DNA of 34,848 nt from Peptostreptococcaceae bacterium (GTDB lineage Bacteria > Bacillota > Clostridia > Peptostreptococcales > Peptostreptococcaceae), in NCBI GenBank assembly GCA_025210335.1, contig JAOARY010000041.1, forward strand, positions 1 through 34,848, given 5' to 3'. Positions within the stretch are counted from its first letter, which is position 1. Each line of letters opens with the position of its first letter. Made by a program: the position numbers and the translations under genes. Below are positions 7,645 through 15,874 of this stretch, in pieces. The notes beneath the pieces were generated by a model, which saw only the letters and a list, made by a program, of their open reading frames with translations, was not told the origin of the DNA and ran no database searches.

Positions 7645-8262
7645 TTATTTATATTCTATATTTCCCCAAGTATTATCTGAATTTAGAGTTACTACTGCAT
7701 TGTATTTATTTATAGGAAAATCTAATTTTAGTGATTTATTTACCATTTGTTGTACATCTAAGATTTCACCTTGTCTATACGTACCATAAGTTACCCAATA
7801 TTCTGGCTTTGGTTGTATCGCTAAATCAACATTTGGTTCTGCTTGCCAAACAAAAGTTCCAAAGCCTGACATACCAATACCAACAGATGCTTCTCCACCT
7901 GGAACTAATCCACTTTCTTCAATTAATAATGTTCCTGCATGCACTGGATCTGTAGTTAAATTTTCAAATAAATATCCATAATCATTTTTATCTAGTTTAA
8001 CCTTATTATTAACTTTAAGTCCAGCATCTACTGTTTGTGATGCTTTAAATATAACACCAGGCTTTAATTTTCCAACTTCTGACCAAACAAAACTATAGTC
8101 TATTCCCCAACCAAATTCAACTTCAGTATTAGGATTTGATCCTTTTGTAAACCAAGCTAACGACATAGCTCCCATTTTCTCTAAATCTGGTTGTCTTTGA
8201 TATACTGCTATATCTCCCTTGAAACTCCCATTATTTTTTATCTTTACTGTATAATTAGTCAC
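7645..8262 (-). CDS. RhiA-like protein (rhizosphere-induced protein family)
   Basis: A 205-residue protein that, from memory, resembles the RhiA family of Rhizobium. The shared landmarks are GDIAVYQRQPDLEKM, then MSLAWF (33-38), DYSFVWSEVGKLKPGV (55-70), a central SVGIGMSGFGTFVWQAEPN and a late PEYWVTYGTYRQGE. The biochemical role of RhiA is unknown; in rhizobia it is abundant and quorum-regulated. There is no signal peptide. The sequence is beta-rich and Trp/Gly-rich, which would suit a lectin- or lysin-like sandwich, but that is only an inference. The start is GTG with a strong AAAGGGAGG site. It is the first well-supported gene of the unit behind the sigma-type promoter at 8393-8421. Confidence 0.72.
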   Translation of the reverse strand: MTNYTVKIKNNGSFKGDIAVYQRQPDLEKMGAMSLAWFTKGSNPNTEVEFGWGIDYSFVWSEVGKLKPGVIFKASQTVDAGLKVNNKVKLDKNDYGYLFENLTTDPVHAGTLLIEESGLVPGGEASVGIGMSGFGTFVWQAEPNVDLAIQPKPEYWVTYGTYRQGEILDVQQMVNKSLKLDFPINKYNAVVTLNSDNTWGNIEYK

Positions 8263-8329
8263 TTATTAATCCTCCCTTTAAACGTTTTTTTATTAATCTT
8301 TCTCCATAACCTAAATAGTCATTCATCAT
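8255..8329 (-). CDS. Possible 24-residue cationic peptide in the operon leader
   Basis: A short reading frame starts with ATG-ATG at 8329 and ends in a TAA that overlaps the GTG start of the RhiA-like gene. The product would be 24 residues with a basic middle (GERLIKKRLKGG). The overlap with the next start would suit translational coupling. The ribosome binding site is weak (GATAGG), and a second good site (AAAGGGG) further upstream leads only to immediate stops. It may be a leader peptide, a small bacteriocin-like product or chance. Confidence 0.25.
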   Translation of the reverse strand: MMNDYLGYGERLIKKRLKGGLISD

Positions 8330-8392
8330 ATAAATATATACCTATCGTCACACTATAATCACCCCTTTCAATTAAATTTGCTTTCAATAACT

Positions 8393-8421
8393 ATATACGA
8401 AAACAAAACTTAAAATGTAAA
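8393..8421 (-). promoter_or_regulatory. TcdR/BotR-type promoter of the RhiA-like operon
   Basis: On the minus strand TTTACA (8416-8421) is followed after 17 bases by GTATAT (8393-8398), immediately after the stop codon of the sigma gene. TTTACA is the known -35 core of promoters read by TcdR, BotR and UviA sigma factors. The same architecture, including the shared TCGT at the -10 element, occurs before the sigma gene itself. Confidence 0.6.
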
Positions 8422-8425
8422 CTTT

Positions 8426-8944
8426 CTAGATTAAATAATTTTTTATATTTTCTAAACCTCTATTTCTAGCTTTGTTAACTGCTTGTCGTGATATATTAAG
8501 TGACTTTGCAATCTCTGAGTCACTTAACCCCCAAAAATATCTCTTATCTAAAATCTCTCTTTGTAAACTTGTAAGTGTTTTTTCAAAAGCAATATTTAGC
8601 TCAAGCTTATCATTGCTAATATCTGATTTATTATCTTCAACTAAACTCCAATCAATATTTTGAAAAGTAACTTTTTTCAAAATATTTTTTCTATATAAAT
8701 CTATGGATTTATTCTTTAATGCTTTATCAAAAAATTTAATGACCTGACCATCATATTTAATCTTACTTAAATCAATTTCATTTAACTTTTCTATAAAAAA
8801 TATTATTAAATCTGATTCAGATTCTTCATAATTTAATTTTCTTTTAAGCTTCATAAATAAAGGATTAAATACTCTTATAAGCTCTTCTAATGCTTCTTTA
8901 TCAGATAATTTTTTATATCTTTTTACCAAATTAATAAATTTCAT
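8426..8944 (-). CDS. TcdR/BotR/UviA-like alternative sigma factor
   Basis: A 172-residue RNA polymerase sigma factor. Region 2 spans about residues 15-90; its stretch FNPLFMKLKRKLNYEESESD followed by LIIFFIEKL (27-54) is very close to that of TcdR of Clostridioides difficile and its relatives. Region 4 (about 120-170) holds the helix-turn-helix LSDSEIAKSLNISRQAVNKA. TcdR, BotR, TetR and UviA drive toxin or bacteriocin genes and usually activate their own promoters; the upstream sequence fits that. I chose ATG 8944, seven bases after GGGGT; a TTG directly before it is less likely. The likely targets are the two genes downstream. Confidence 0.88.
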   Translation of the reverse strand: MKFINLVKRYKKLSDKEALEELIRVFNPLFMKLKRKLNYEESESDLIIFFIEKLNEIDLSKIKYDGQVIKFFDKALKNKSIDLYRKNILKKVTFQNIDWSLVEDNKSDISNDKLELNIAFEKTLTSLQREILDKRYFWGLSDSEIAKSLNISRQAVNKARNRGLENIKNYLI

Positions 8945-8984
8945 CAATACACCCCATTTTTTATAAAAACATCTTTTAATATAA

Positions 8985-9013
8985 AAAAACGAGCTGTACC
9001 TTTAATTTGTAAA
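8985..9013 (-). promoter_or_regulatory. TcdR-type promoter of the sigma gene (autoregulation)
   Basis: On the minus strand TTTACA (9008-9013) is followed after 17 bases by GTTTTT (8985-8990), preceded by CTC. It shares the -35 core, the spacing and the TCGT step with the promoter at 8393-8421. It lies about 40 bases before the sigma gene start, so the sigma factor probably switches on its own gene. Confidence 0.5.
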
Positions 9014-9065
9014 CATAAGAATTATTTATTTATATAACTATATTTTTTACTTAAATTTATACAAC

Positions 9066-9097
9066 AAAAAAACTCTTTAGTTAAAAAGAGTTTTTTT
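9066..9097. terminator. Terminator of the chemoreceptor gene
   Basis: An A-run followed by CTCTTT (9073-9078) pairs with AAAGAG followed by a T-run (9085-9097) around a short loop. On the minus strand it follows the chemoreceptor stop at 9141. Confidence 0.75.
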
Positions 9098-9140
9098 ATA
9101 CAAATTTATATTAAATTTTTTATTTTTAATTTATATTTAA

Positions 9141-10787
9141 CTATATTTTAAACTTATTTACTATATCATTTAATTTATAAGTAAGTTCATTTATTGAAGT
9201 TATATTTGCATACAATTCTTCAAAAGATGCTGTTTGTTCCTCAACAAGTGCAGCACAAGAACTTGTATTATCTTTATTTAATAAAGCTAATTCCTCTATG
9301 TGATTAGAATCATTTACTATTTTACTAAAATGTCTAACTACCTCGTCAGATATAATTGCAATCTCTTTTGATTCTCCAAAAGATGTATTTGATTTTTCTA
9401 ATATATCTTTGATTTTATTAGCTAAATCCTCCATGAAAGTTTCTTGAGTATATATATTAAATACTAATTGATTCATTCTATTATTAACATTTGTAGTTTT
9501 ACTTGCAATAGTTTCTATAAGCTCACTAATTTTTGATGCTGATGAAGCTGTTTCTGTAGCCAAATTTCTAATTTCTTGTGCAACTACAGAAAACCCTTTA
9601 CCATGTTCTCCTGCTCTTGCGGCTTCAATTGATGCATTTAATGCCAACAAATTAGTTTGACTTGATATATTTTGTATGAGTTCTACTATTGATTTAATAT
9701 CATTTGAATGAACATCCAAATCACTTACTATATCAGAAGCTTCCTCAATTTCATGCATAAATGTTTTTAATTGATCTGATTGAATATTTATAAAATTATT
9801 TCCTTCATCAGCTGATTCCTTAGTTAAATTTGAATAATCAAACATTAAACTACATTTGTCATCCACATCATTTAAATTTTGCTTTAAATTTTCAACTATA
9901 TTATTAAATGTGTGTATCTTTTGAGACTGGACATGTGAATCATTTGATATATCTTGTATAGAATGTGCCATACATTCTGTTGCCGTTGATAAATCTTTTG
10001 TAGTTTTTGTGATAGAATCTATATCTGAATTGATTATATGAGACATATTAGATATATCACTTACTATATTATGTACATCATCCAAAAATCTATTTATATA
10101 TGCACTAAGTTCACCTATTTCGTCCACTGTTTTTATATCAATTCTCTTTTTCAAATCTCCATTTCCATCAGATAATGCCTTTATTTGTTTTTTGATTGTA
10201 TTTATAGGTTTAAGTATACATCTATGTAATACCAAAATAGATATAATCGAATATAATATCGAAATTATTAAAAATATGTAATTTAATCTCCTTGCTCTTA
10301 AAACTTTTTTATTTGAATAGTTTGAATACCCTGTAACAAATTCATCTAATTTATTTACAAAATCATCTATATTTTGATTTATAAACATTAATGAATCTTC
10401 ATTTTTGTTATTTATAATATTTTGATAAGAAGGCTTATACTCTTCTTTCCATATTTTTTTTATTTGATTTAACCTGTCTAAACTTTCTTCATGATTTAAA
10501 AATTCAATTCCTATTTCATGATTTCCAGATTCTAAATCAATTAAGCTTTTGTCAAATAGTTTTATCTTTTGATCTAAATTTTCTTTGTCATGCATATGAT
10601 TATCATGATAATAATGATTTGATAATTGTGCCATTTTAAAACTATAAGCTCTTAATCTTCCTGCAAAATTAATAAAATGAGCATCTGATTCTAAATAAGT
10701 ATAGGTTTTTAAATTTATAATTACTGTGATAATTAAAAATATAGTCATAAGGCTATATGTAAATCTAAGTTTATTTTTTATATTCAT
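9141..10787 (-). CDS. Methyl-accepting chemotaxis protein
   Basis: A 548-residue membrane chemoreceptor. A first membrane helix (about 8-28) is followed by an extracellular four-helix sensor that opens with [15 protein letters not shown] (about 39-53), which resembles the type IV pili/NarX-like sensor fold. A second membrane helix (about 169-190), a HAMP domain (about 190-245) and a long signalling coiled coil follow. The tip is the highly conserved [20 protein letters not shown] segment (about 372-391), which binds CheA and CheW. The C-terminus has no CheR-docking pentapeptide. The presence of this gene implies that the organism is motile or uses chemotaxis-like control. It is a single gene with its own terminator. 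Confidence 0.95.
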   Translation of the reverse strand: MNIKNKLRFTYSLMTIFLIITVIINLKTYTYLESDAHFINFAGRLRAYSFKMAQLSNHYYHDNHMHDKENLDQKIKLFDKSLIDLESGNHEIGIEFLNHEESLDRLNQIKKIWKEEYKPSYQNIINNKNEDSLMFINQNIDDFVNKLDEFVTGYSNYSNKKVLRARRLNYIFLIISILYSIISILVLHRCILKPINTIKKQIKALSDGNGDLKKRIDIKTVDEIGELSAYINRFLDDVHNIVSDISNMSHIINSDIDSITKTTKDLSTATECMAHSIQDISNDSHVQSQKIHTFNNIVENLKQNLNDVDDKCSLMFDYSNLTKESADEGNNFINIQSDQLKTFMHEIEEASDIVSDLDVHSNDIKSIVELIQNISSQTNLLALNASIEAARAGEHGKGFSVVAQEIRNLATETASSASKISELIETIASKTTNVNNRMNQLVFNIYTQETFMEDLANKIKDILEKSNTSFGESKEIAIISDEVVRHFSKIVNDSNHIEELALLNKDNTSSCAALVEEQTASFEELYANITSINELTYKLNDIVNKFKI

Positions 10788-10884
10788 ACTGCACCTCTAT
10801 TTTTTGATATTTTTTATCTATTGATAATCCTTCTCAATTATTTTAGCACTTTTGCACTATATTTTCAAGCATATTTATAAACAT

Positions 10885-10928
10885 AAAAAAATCATCTTAA
10901 AACATTTAAATGTCTTAAAATGATTTTT
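10885..10928 (-). terminator. Strong terminator of the B12-sensor/GGDEF operon
   Basis: A stem of about 20 base pairs (two G-U pairs) is formed by AAAATCATTTTAAGACATTT and its partner on the minus strand, followed by seven T residues. It lies just after the GGDEF gene. Confidence 0.75.
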
Positions 10929-10940
10929 GGTATAATATTT

Positions 10941-11681
10941 TTAATTATTTATATATTTATTGGTCTCAAAATCATATTTTTGAGTCTTTGTTATTTTTTT
11001 ATGGTTATACATAAGTTCATCTGCTTTAATAAGATATTCACTTATTTCAAAATCCGAATCTATAAATTCCATATTCAAATCTAATATTCCATAGGCTAAA
11101 GACACTATATTATTTTTTAAATTAGTTTTTCTATTAATCTCCTTCATATAATCTAATATATTTTGCTTATTTATATTTATAAACAATAAAAGAAATTCAT
11201 CTCCACCAAGTCTAAATAAATTACCTTGTTCTTTTATCATTTCTTTTAATTCTTTTGCAAAATATATTAAAAGTTCATCACCAATATCATGTCCATATAA
11301 ATCATTTACTTTTTTAAAATTATTAAAATCAATTGCAACAATAGTTATTATACTATCTCTTCCACTTAATTTTCTTATATATTTTTTTATATAATCATAA
11401 AAATATCTTCTGTTAAAACAGTCCGTCAGTTCATCCTTCATAGCAATTTCTTCTAATAATTTATTATATTTTTTAAGTTCCTGATTCTTTTTTTGTATTA
11501 TTCGCTTTGAATTTAAAAGCTCATTATTCAACTTTATTATTTCATTATAAACAAAAACTTCTTCCTTTTTCTTACTTTTCATATCCTTATATATTTTTCT
11601 TAACATATTTACATATTCATTTTGAATCTCTACCATCTGTCTAACAATATCTTTATCTTCACCTTGACAATTGTAATCCAT
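10941..11681 (-). CDS. GGDEF diguanylate cyclase coupled to a B12 sensor
   Basis: A 246-residue protein: a long charged coiled coil (about 15-95) followed by a GGDEF domain that begins at DELTDCFNRRYFYDYI. The catalytic loop is intact (RLGGDEF, GGDEF at about 159-163), so it should make cyclic di-GMP. The RxxD inhibition site is missing: the equivalent position reads KEQG. It has no sensor domain of its own; the coiled coil probably receives a signal from a partner. The partner is most likely the cobalamin-binding protein upstream, whose gene overlaps this one by about 23 bases, implying coupled translation. Start choice is uncertain: ATG 11681 has GGTGATG upstream, and ATG 11690 is also in frame. 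Confidence 0.85.
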   Translation of the reverse strand: MDYNCQGEDKDIVRQMVEIQNEYVNMLRKIYKDMKSKKKEEVFVYNEIIKLNNELLNSKRIIQKKNQELKKYNKLLEEIAMKDELTDCFNRRYFYDYIKKYIRKLSGRDSIITIVAIDFNNFKKVNDLYGHDIGDELLIYFAKELKEMIKEQGNLFRLGGDEFLLLFININKQNILDYMKEINRKTNLKNNIVSLAYGILDLNMEFIDSDFEISEYLIKADELMYNHKKITKTQKYDFETNKYINN

Positions 11682-12780
11682 CTTTAACATCACCAACCAT
11701 CTTATTAGCTATTTTCAATGTTTCTATTGCATCTTTTCCATAACCATCAACATTAATTGAATCTACAACACCTTCACATTCATTTAAGAATTTTCCTCCA
11801 ATAAAAATTAAAACTTCTTTTAATTCATCTTCTTCTTTTATTCTCTTTATTAAATCCAATGTATATCCTAAATTAATAACCAAAGTTGTTGATATAGCAA
11901 TTAAATTTGGTTTATATATTTTTAGTTCTTCAATAACAGATTCAATTGGAAGATTTGCACCTAAATAAGTAGTATCCCATCCATCCATTTCAAAAAAATC
12001 ACAAACCATTCTTATTCCAAGCTCATGCAATTCCTTTCCAGCACAGACGCCAAACATTGATTTATCTTTTGACTCTATATTTAAATCAAAAATATGAGGA
12101 TACATAAGAGCAATTATATTTTGTATTACAGCAGTAATATAATGCTCTTTTGCAGGTGTTATTATATTTTTTTCCCACAATAAACCAACATTATATAAGG
12201 TCGGTTGTAATATATTCATATATATATCTTTCGGATTTTTGTTTTTATCTAATTTAGTTAATACAAAATCTATAGCTTTATCTTTTTTTAAATTCAAAAG
12301 ATATTCTAAAAATATATTATTATCAGATTCATAATTTTTAATTACACTACAATTATTCATATCGTTAGCATCTATTTTCTTATCATATTCTTTTGTAAAA
12401 TATTCTATAGAATCAATAAAATATGTAGATAATATTGATATAATTGATTCTTTATATTTTTTCTCAAAATAATCAGTCATATTATTTAATAATACTGTAT
12501 TTATACTATCAAAATAATTAATCATATCATTTCTTTTAACATTTAAATTTTTCATAAGGCTTCCAAGCCATTTCATATAACTAAAAAATATATTGGGAGT
12601 ATCTAACCTTATTGATATAGCCAAAAACTCTAAATTATATATACTATCTTGAATGTATTTTGACTTATAATTTTCCTTTAAATATTCCATTGATTTTTTA
12701 TGTTGTTCTTCTAATGTCTTTTTTGATAATAATTCCTTATTATCTTGTATATACTTATATATATTTTCATTTAGATTCAT
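11659..12780 (-). CDS. Cobalamin-binding sensor with CarH-type light motif
   Basis: A 373-residue soluble protein. Residues 1-150 are helical and resemble the RsbRD-type N-terminal domain. Residues 155-230 form the helical cap of B12 sensors and hold the exact W-x9-EH motif (W202, E212, H213), which packs against adenosylcobalamin in CarH photoreceptors. Residues 243-365 form the Rossmann-like B12 domain: ExHxxG (E250, H252, G255; H252 should be the lower axial ligand), STT (297-299) and GGKF (328-331). No DNA-binding domain is present, unlike CarH or LitR. Its 3' end overlaps a GGDEF gene, so light or B12 status may control cyclic di-GMP. ATG 12780 is chosen because GGAGTG lies just upstream; a longer frame to 12804 has no such site. 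Confidence 0.88.
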   Translation of the reverse strand: MNLNENIYKYIQDNKELLSKKTLEEQHKKSMEYLKENYKSKYIQDSIYNLEFLAISIRLDTPNIFFSYMKWLGSLMKNLNVKRNDMINYFDSINTVLLNNMTDYFEKKYKESIISILSTYFIDSIEYFTKEYDKKIDANDMNNCSVIKNYESDNNIFLEYLLNLKKDKAIDFVLTKLDKNKNPKDIYMNILQPTLYNVGLLWEKNIITPAKEHYITAVIQNIIALMYPHIFDLNIESKDKSMFGVCAGKELHELGIRMVCDFFEMDGWDTTYLGANLPIESVIEELKIYKPNLIAISTTLVINLGYTLDLIKRIKEEDELKEVLIFIGGKFLNECEGVVDSINVDGYGKDAIETLKIANKMVGDVKDGLQLSR

Positions 12781-12864
12781 AAAGACACTCCTAATTTCTA
12801 ACACTAAAAAGAACTTATACCATTAAATATACATATACCCCAAAAACTATAAATCATTTTATAA

Positions 12865-12886
12865 AATAATATAAATTTATATTATT
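12865..12886. repeat. Perfect 22-bp A/T palindrome
   Basis: AATAATATAAA is followed directly by its reverse complement TTTATATTATT. It overlaps the stop codon of the acetyltransferase gene and lies upstream of the B12-sensor gene. It could help end transcription or be a binding site; composition alone makes A/T palindromes fairly likely here. Confidence 0.35.
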
Positions 12887-13379
12887 CATAAATTTTAGCT
12901 AAACAATATTCATCCTTATAAACACCATCTACAATCATTGTTTTTTCTTTTAAGCCTTCAATCTTAAATCCCATTTTCTTATATAAATTCAATGCTATTT
13001 CATTCGATTTTATAACAGTTAAATCCAATCTTTTTATATTATTTTCTACTGCCCAAATATCCAACTGTTCAAATAACTTAGTTCCTAATTTCTTTCCTCT
13101 ATATGCTCTTAATATTCCTACTACTATATGTGCACTATGTTTTATTCTATTATATTCACCTCTATAAGCTTTTAAAAAACCTACAATTTTATCTTTATCT
13201 TCTATAATAAATATCACAGAACCACTATTAATTGTCTTTTCTATTCCTTCTTTCATCTGTTTTGATGTAGTTTTTCTTTCTCCTTCTTCTAGCATCATAT
13301 CCTTGGTTTCTTTATCTAATTGTAATGCCATATTTAAAAAATTATTTGCATCCTCTGTTTTTATTTTTCTTATAATCAT
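12882..13379 (-). CDS. GNAT-family N-acetyltransferase
   Basis: A 165-residue acetyltransferase. The N-terminus IIRKIKTEDANNFLNMALQL is the typical first strand and helix. The acetyl-CoA loop is RGKKLGT (94-100) after the strand HIVVGILRAY. Motif B reads SNEIALNLYKKMGF (125-138). The end GVYKDEYCLAKIY is common in the ribosomal-protein and spermidine acetyltransferase branches, but no substrate can be assigned. It is similar in layout to the gene at 4,662. ATG 13379 is preferred since AGGGGTG lies seven bases upstream; a GTG at 13388 lies inside that site. It lies upstream of the B12-sensor gene on the same strand with a 101-base gap. Confidence 0.87.
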   Translation of the reverse strand: MIIRKIKTEDANNFLNMALQLDKETKDMMLEEGERKTTSKQMKEGIEKTINSGSVIFIIEDKDKIVGFLKAYRGEYNRIKHSAHIVVGILRAYRGKKLGTKLFEQLDIWAVENNIKRLDLTVIKSNEIALNLYKKMGFKIEGLKEKTMIVDGVYKDEYCLAKIYE

Positions 13380-13510
13380 AATGATCACCCCTATAAAATA
13401 TATTTTAAGCTTAATTTTGTTAAATTAATATAATTATACATTAATATAAAATTAATTCAATAAAAATAGAATTTTTTAGTAAAAATAACGTTGGTCGTTC
13501 ATTTTTCAAT

Positions 13511-13559
13511 AATCATAAGTCCTGTTTTTTAATGGGCAAAGGCTACTATTTTTATGATT
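13511..13559. other. Stem-loop of unknown role before the TPR gene
   Basis: AATCATAA (13511-13518) pairs perfectly with TTATGATT (13552-13559) around a 33-base insert that is unusually G+C-rich for this region (it contains GTCCTG and GGGCAAAGGC). It lies in a 240-base intergenic region between divergent genes. It might be a small structured RNA, a weak terminator (T5 follows on the plus strand) or an operator. It does not match a riboswitch class I can recall with confidence. Confidence 0.3.
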
Positions 13560-13628
13560 TTTGTGGATTTTATAAAATAATTAATATATTATAGTATTTA
13601 AAAATAGAGTATTAAAAGGAGGAAAATT

Positions 13629-14423
13629 ATGGCGCTTAATAATGATTTACAAACCATAAAAGAGTATATCGAAAATGAAAGTTATCAAAAAGCTATCGAA
13701 TTATTACTTGAATGTACTAAAAATTATGAAGATGATTATAGAGTTTATTATAATTTTGGATATTGTTATTACAAAGTGGAGAAGTTTCAACTCGCTTTAG
13801 ATTATTTAAATCTCTCTTTAAAGGAAAACAATTCAAATCCTAAGGTTATATATTTACTTTCACTTATCAATCGTAAAATAGGATTTATAAACAAAGCATA
13901 TGATTATGTACTTGAACTAAAAGAACTCTTCGATCATAGTGAAAAATATAAAAATTTATTTGAAAGTCTCTTGCATGATAAAAAACATCTTTTAACTTAC
14001 TATAAAAATTGTATTGAATCGCTTAGTAATAATAATGAACTTAACCCCAGTAGCTGTTTTAAATGGTTATTTATATTGAATATTAAAATAGAGGATTACG
14101 AAAAAGCCTATTTTAATTTAGAAAAATATTTATCACTTAATGCAAATAAAACGAATTTGGACATTGATATAAAAAATATAATTATAAAAGATAATATAAG
14201 TATAGAAAATATAAAAGTATTTTTTGAAAAAAATAAATCAAAATATAGCGACAATAAATACTATCTACTATATGATGATTTTATTAATAATGAATCTGAT
14301 AATAAGCTAAAAAACACGCATAAAAAAGAAGATGAGTTTAAAATATTAATTATAACTTTAATCACAGTCATAGGCTTTTCATTATTACTTTTCGCATCAA
14401 TTCTTTTACTAAATTTTTATTAA
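13629..14423 (+). CDS. Tail-anchored TPR-repeat protein
   Basis: A 264-residue protein with TPR-like helical repeats in the first two thirds (for example RVYYNFGYCYYKVEKFQLAL at about 39-58 and the following NPKVIYLLSLINRKIGFINK) and a single hydrophobic segment at the very C-terminus (about 240-262, LIITLITVIGFSLLLFASIL). It should therefore sit on the cytoplasmic face of the membrane as a protein-protein adaptor. No catalytic motif is seen. The start has a perfect AAAAGGAGG site. It is divergent from the acetyltransferase gene and convergent with the second B12-sensor gene. The partner proteins are unknown; nearby sensors are candidates only by position. Confidence 0.82.
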   Translation: MALNNDLQTIKEYIENESYQKAIELLLECTKNYEDDYRVYYNFGYCYYKVEKFQLALDYLNLSLKENNSNPKVIYLLSLINRKIGFINKAYDYVLELKELFDHSEKYKNLFESLLHDKKHLLTYYKNCIESLSNNNELNPSSCFKWLFILNIKIEDYEKAYFNLEKYLSLNANKTNLDIDIKNIIIKDNISIENIKVFFEKNKSKYSDNKYYLLYDDFINNESDNKLKNTHKKEDEFKILIITLITVIGFSLLLFASILLLNFY

Positions 14424-14498
14424 GAAATTTTGTTTCAAAACTATAAAGTATAGTCTTTAGCCAATTGTTATAATTATTATATTTTTCAGCATCTAATT

Positions 14499-15548
14499 TT
14501 AATCATTTATAACATAGTTCACATCTTCAAAAACACTATACAAGTCTTTGACATAATGATTGGCTTTTAGATTTTTCCACAGACCCTCACAATTATCAAA
14601 CACTCTACCCCCAACAAGTATCATAATATCCGATATATCTTCTACTAATCTTATTTTTTCAATTAAATTTATAACATATTCAATACTTGTAATTAAGTTT
14701 GCAGATATTATTATGAAATTTGGCTTTTTTGATTTTAATAAATTTATTACTTTATCTATATTCTTATTATGTCCTACATATTTGGCATTCCAACCACTCA
14801 AATCAAAAAAATCACAGACCATCTTCATATTCATCCCATGAATTTCATTACCTGCACAAATTCCAACCATATTCCTACTATATCTTTTTATATTTCTAAA
14901 TTCTTCTTTTTCCAAACTATTTATCATATCATTTAACATATCTATTATATATCTTGACTTTTGAATGGTTATTTGTTCATTATCTAACATAACACCAAGT
15001 TCATAAATACTAGGTCTTATTATAAATGAATATATTTCTTTTAAATCTATTTTATATTTTAATTTATCCAATATATATTCCTTTGCCTTATCTCTTTTTA
15101 ATTCCAATAAATAATTTGTGAAATTTTTACTATAAATATCCATTTCAGATATATTGTTATGATAACTTTTTAAGTAATTATTGACCCCTTCGCCTAAGTA
15201 TTTATCTAAAATTTCTTGAAGATAATCTATATCAATAAAACCCAGTCTAAAATCAAGTACCATCTTTACAGATAAAAAATATTTTAACACTAAATCTTTT
15301 GAAGCACATCTATGTCTTGTTTTGTAAGCAAAATGTTCTAAATAAATATGATATAATCTAGGATTTCTATATTTTATAGACATTGCTAAATATTTTAAAT
15401 TTTCATTTGAATATCTTATATAATCTTCTTTGAATTTTTCAGGTAAATTTTTGAGAGCTATTTCATGATATTGTGTAGCTATTATTTCTAAAGATAATTC
15501 TCTTAGATGCTTGTTTATATATTCATAAAATCTATAATTAAAATCCAT
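14499..15548 (-). CDS. B12-sensor paralogue without the light motif
   Basis: A 349-residue paralogue of the cobalamin-binding protein at 11,659, with the same order: helical N-terminus, helical cap, Rossmann-like B12 domain. The shared core includes VGICAGNEIHGMNMKMVCDF (228-247, against FGVCAGKELHELGIRMVCDF), the IISAN strand and LVGGRVFDNCEG (311-322). The lower-axial His is kept (H237), but the last Gly of ExHxxG is Asn (N240). The W-x9-EH positions are all changed: L188, S198 and R199 replace W, E and H. So it may bind a different cobalamin, or none, or act as a light-blind decoy. The start has a GGAGTG site. It is not next to an output gene. Confidence 0.82.
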   Translation of the reverse strand: MDFNYRFYEYINKHLRELSLEIIATQYHEIALKNLPEKFKEDYIRYSNENLKYLAMSIKYRNPRLYHIYLEHFAYKTRHRCASKDLVLKYFLSVKMVLDFRLGFIDIDYLQEILDKYLGEGVNNYLKSYHNNISEMDIYSKNFTNYLLELKRDKAKEYILDKLKYKIDLKEIYSFIIRPSIYELGVMLDNEQITIQKSRYIIDMLNDMINSLEKEEFRNIKRYSRNMVGICAGNEIHGMNMKMVCDFFDLSGWNAKYVGHNKNIDKVINLLKSKKPNFIIISANLITSIEYVINLIEKIRLVEDISDIMILVGGRVFDNCEGLWKNLKANHYVKDLYSVFEDVNYVIND

Positions 15549-15874
15549 ATTATCACTCCAATAATTTTATTGAATTTCGCTTAATATATACCCATCAAAA
15601 ATTTTAGAAAAAATATTTTTTTAATATTTATACATTTTTGGTTTTGTATTACTATATTTTTACTTATTGAACAAAACTTTAATCTTTCTAAAAAACATAA
15701 TAAATTTTATCTTAAAAATAAAAACGCTCTTTTAATAATATTTAAAACTCATATCCTATTTATCAAAAGACAATCATTTTACTTATATATTAAAAAAGCA
15801 TTTTTTATTAATCTATATCATTATTCAATTTTATTTATGAAAAATTTTCAAAATTTATATTCTTAATTAATTTA
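15549..15874. other. Intergenic region without a recognised gene
   Basis: These 326 bases are extremely A+T-rich. They must hold the promoter of the B12-sensor paralogue (minus strand); GGGTATATATTAA around 15575-15588 is a candidate -10 region. A weak A/T hairpin (TTAAAAAAGCATTTTTTATTAA-like, near 15790-15812) may end transcription. No open frame with a credible ribosome binding site was seen. Confidence 0.5.

Noticed and set aside
7731..7955. Plus-strand open frame opposite the RhiA-like gene
   Set aside because: It is antisense to a gene with a strong ribosome binding site and recognisable conserved segments; no independent support.
12781..12881. Shared GGGTATAT/TTTAA element upstream of both B12-sensor genes
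   Set aside because: A short match (also near 15575-15588), but A/T-rich promoters here often look alike and the spacing to the start codons differs.
13511..13559. Cyclic di-GMP riboswitch
   Set aside because: Only a fragment resembling GGGCAAA is present; the paired helices, the GNRA loop and its receptor are missing, so I kept it only as an unassigned stem-loop.
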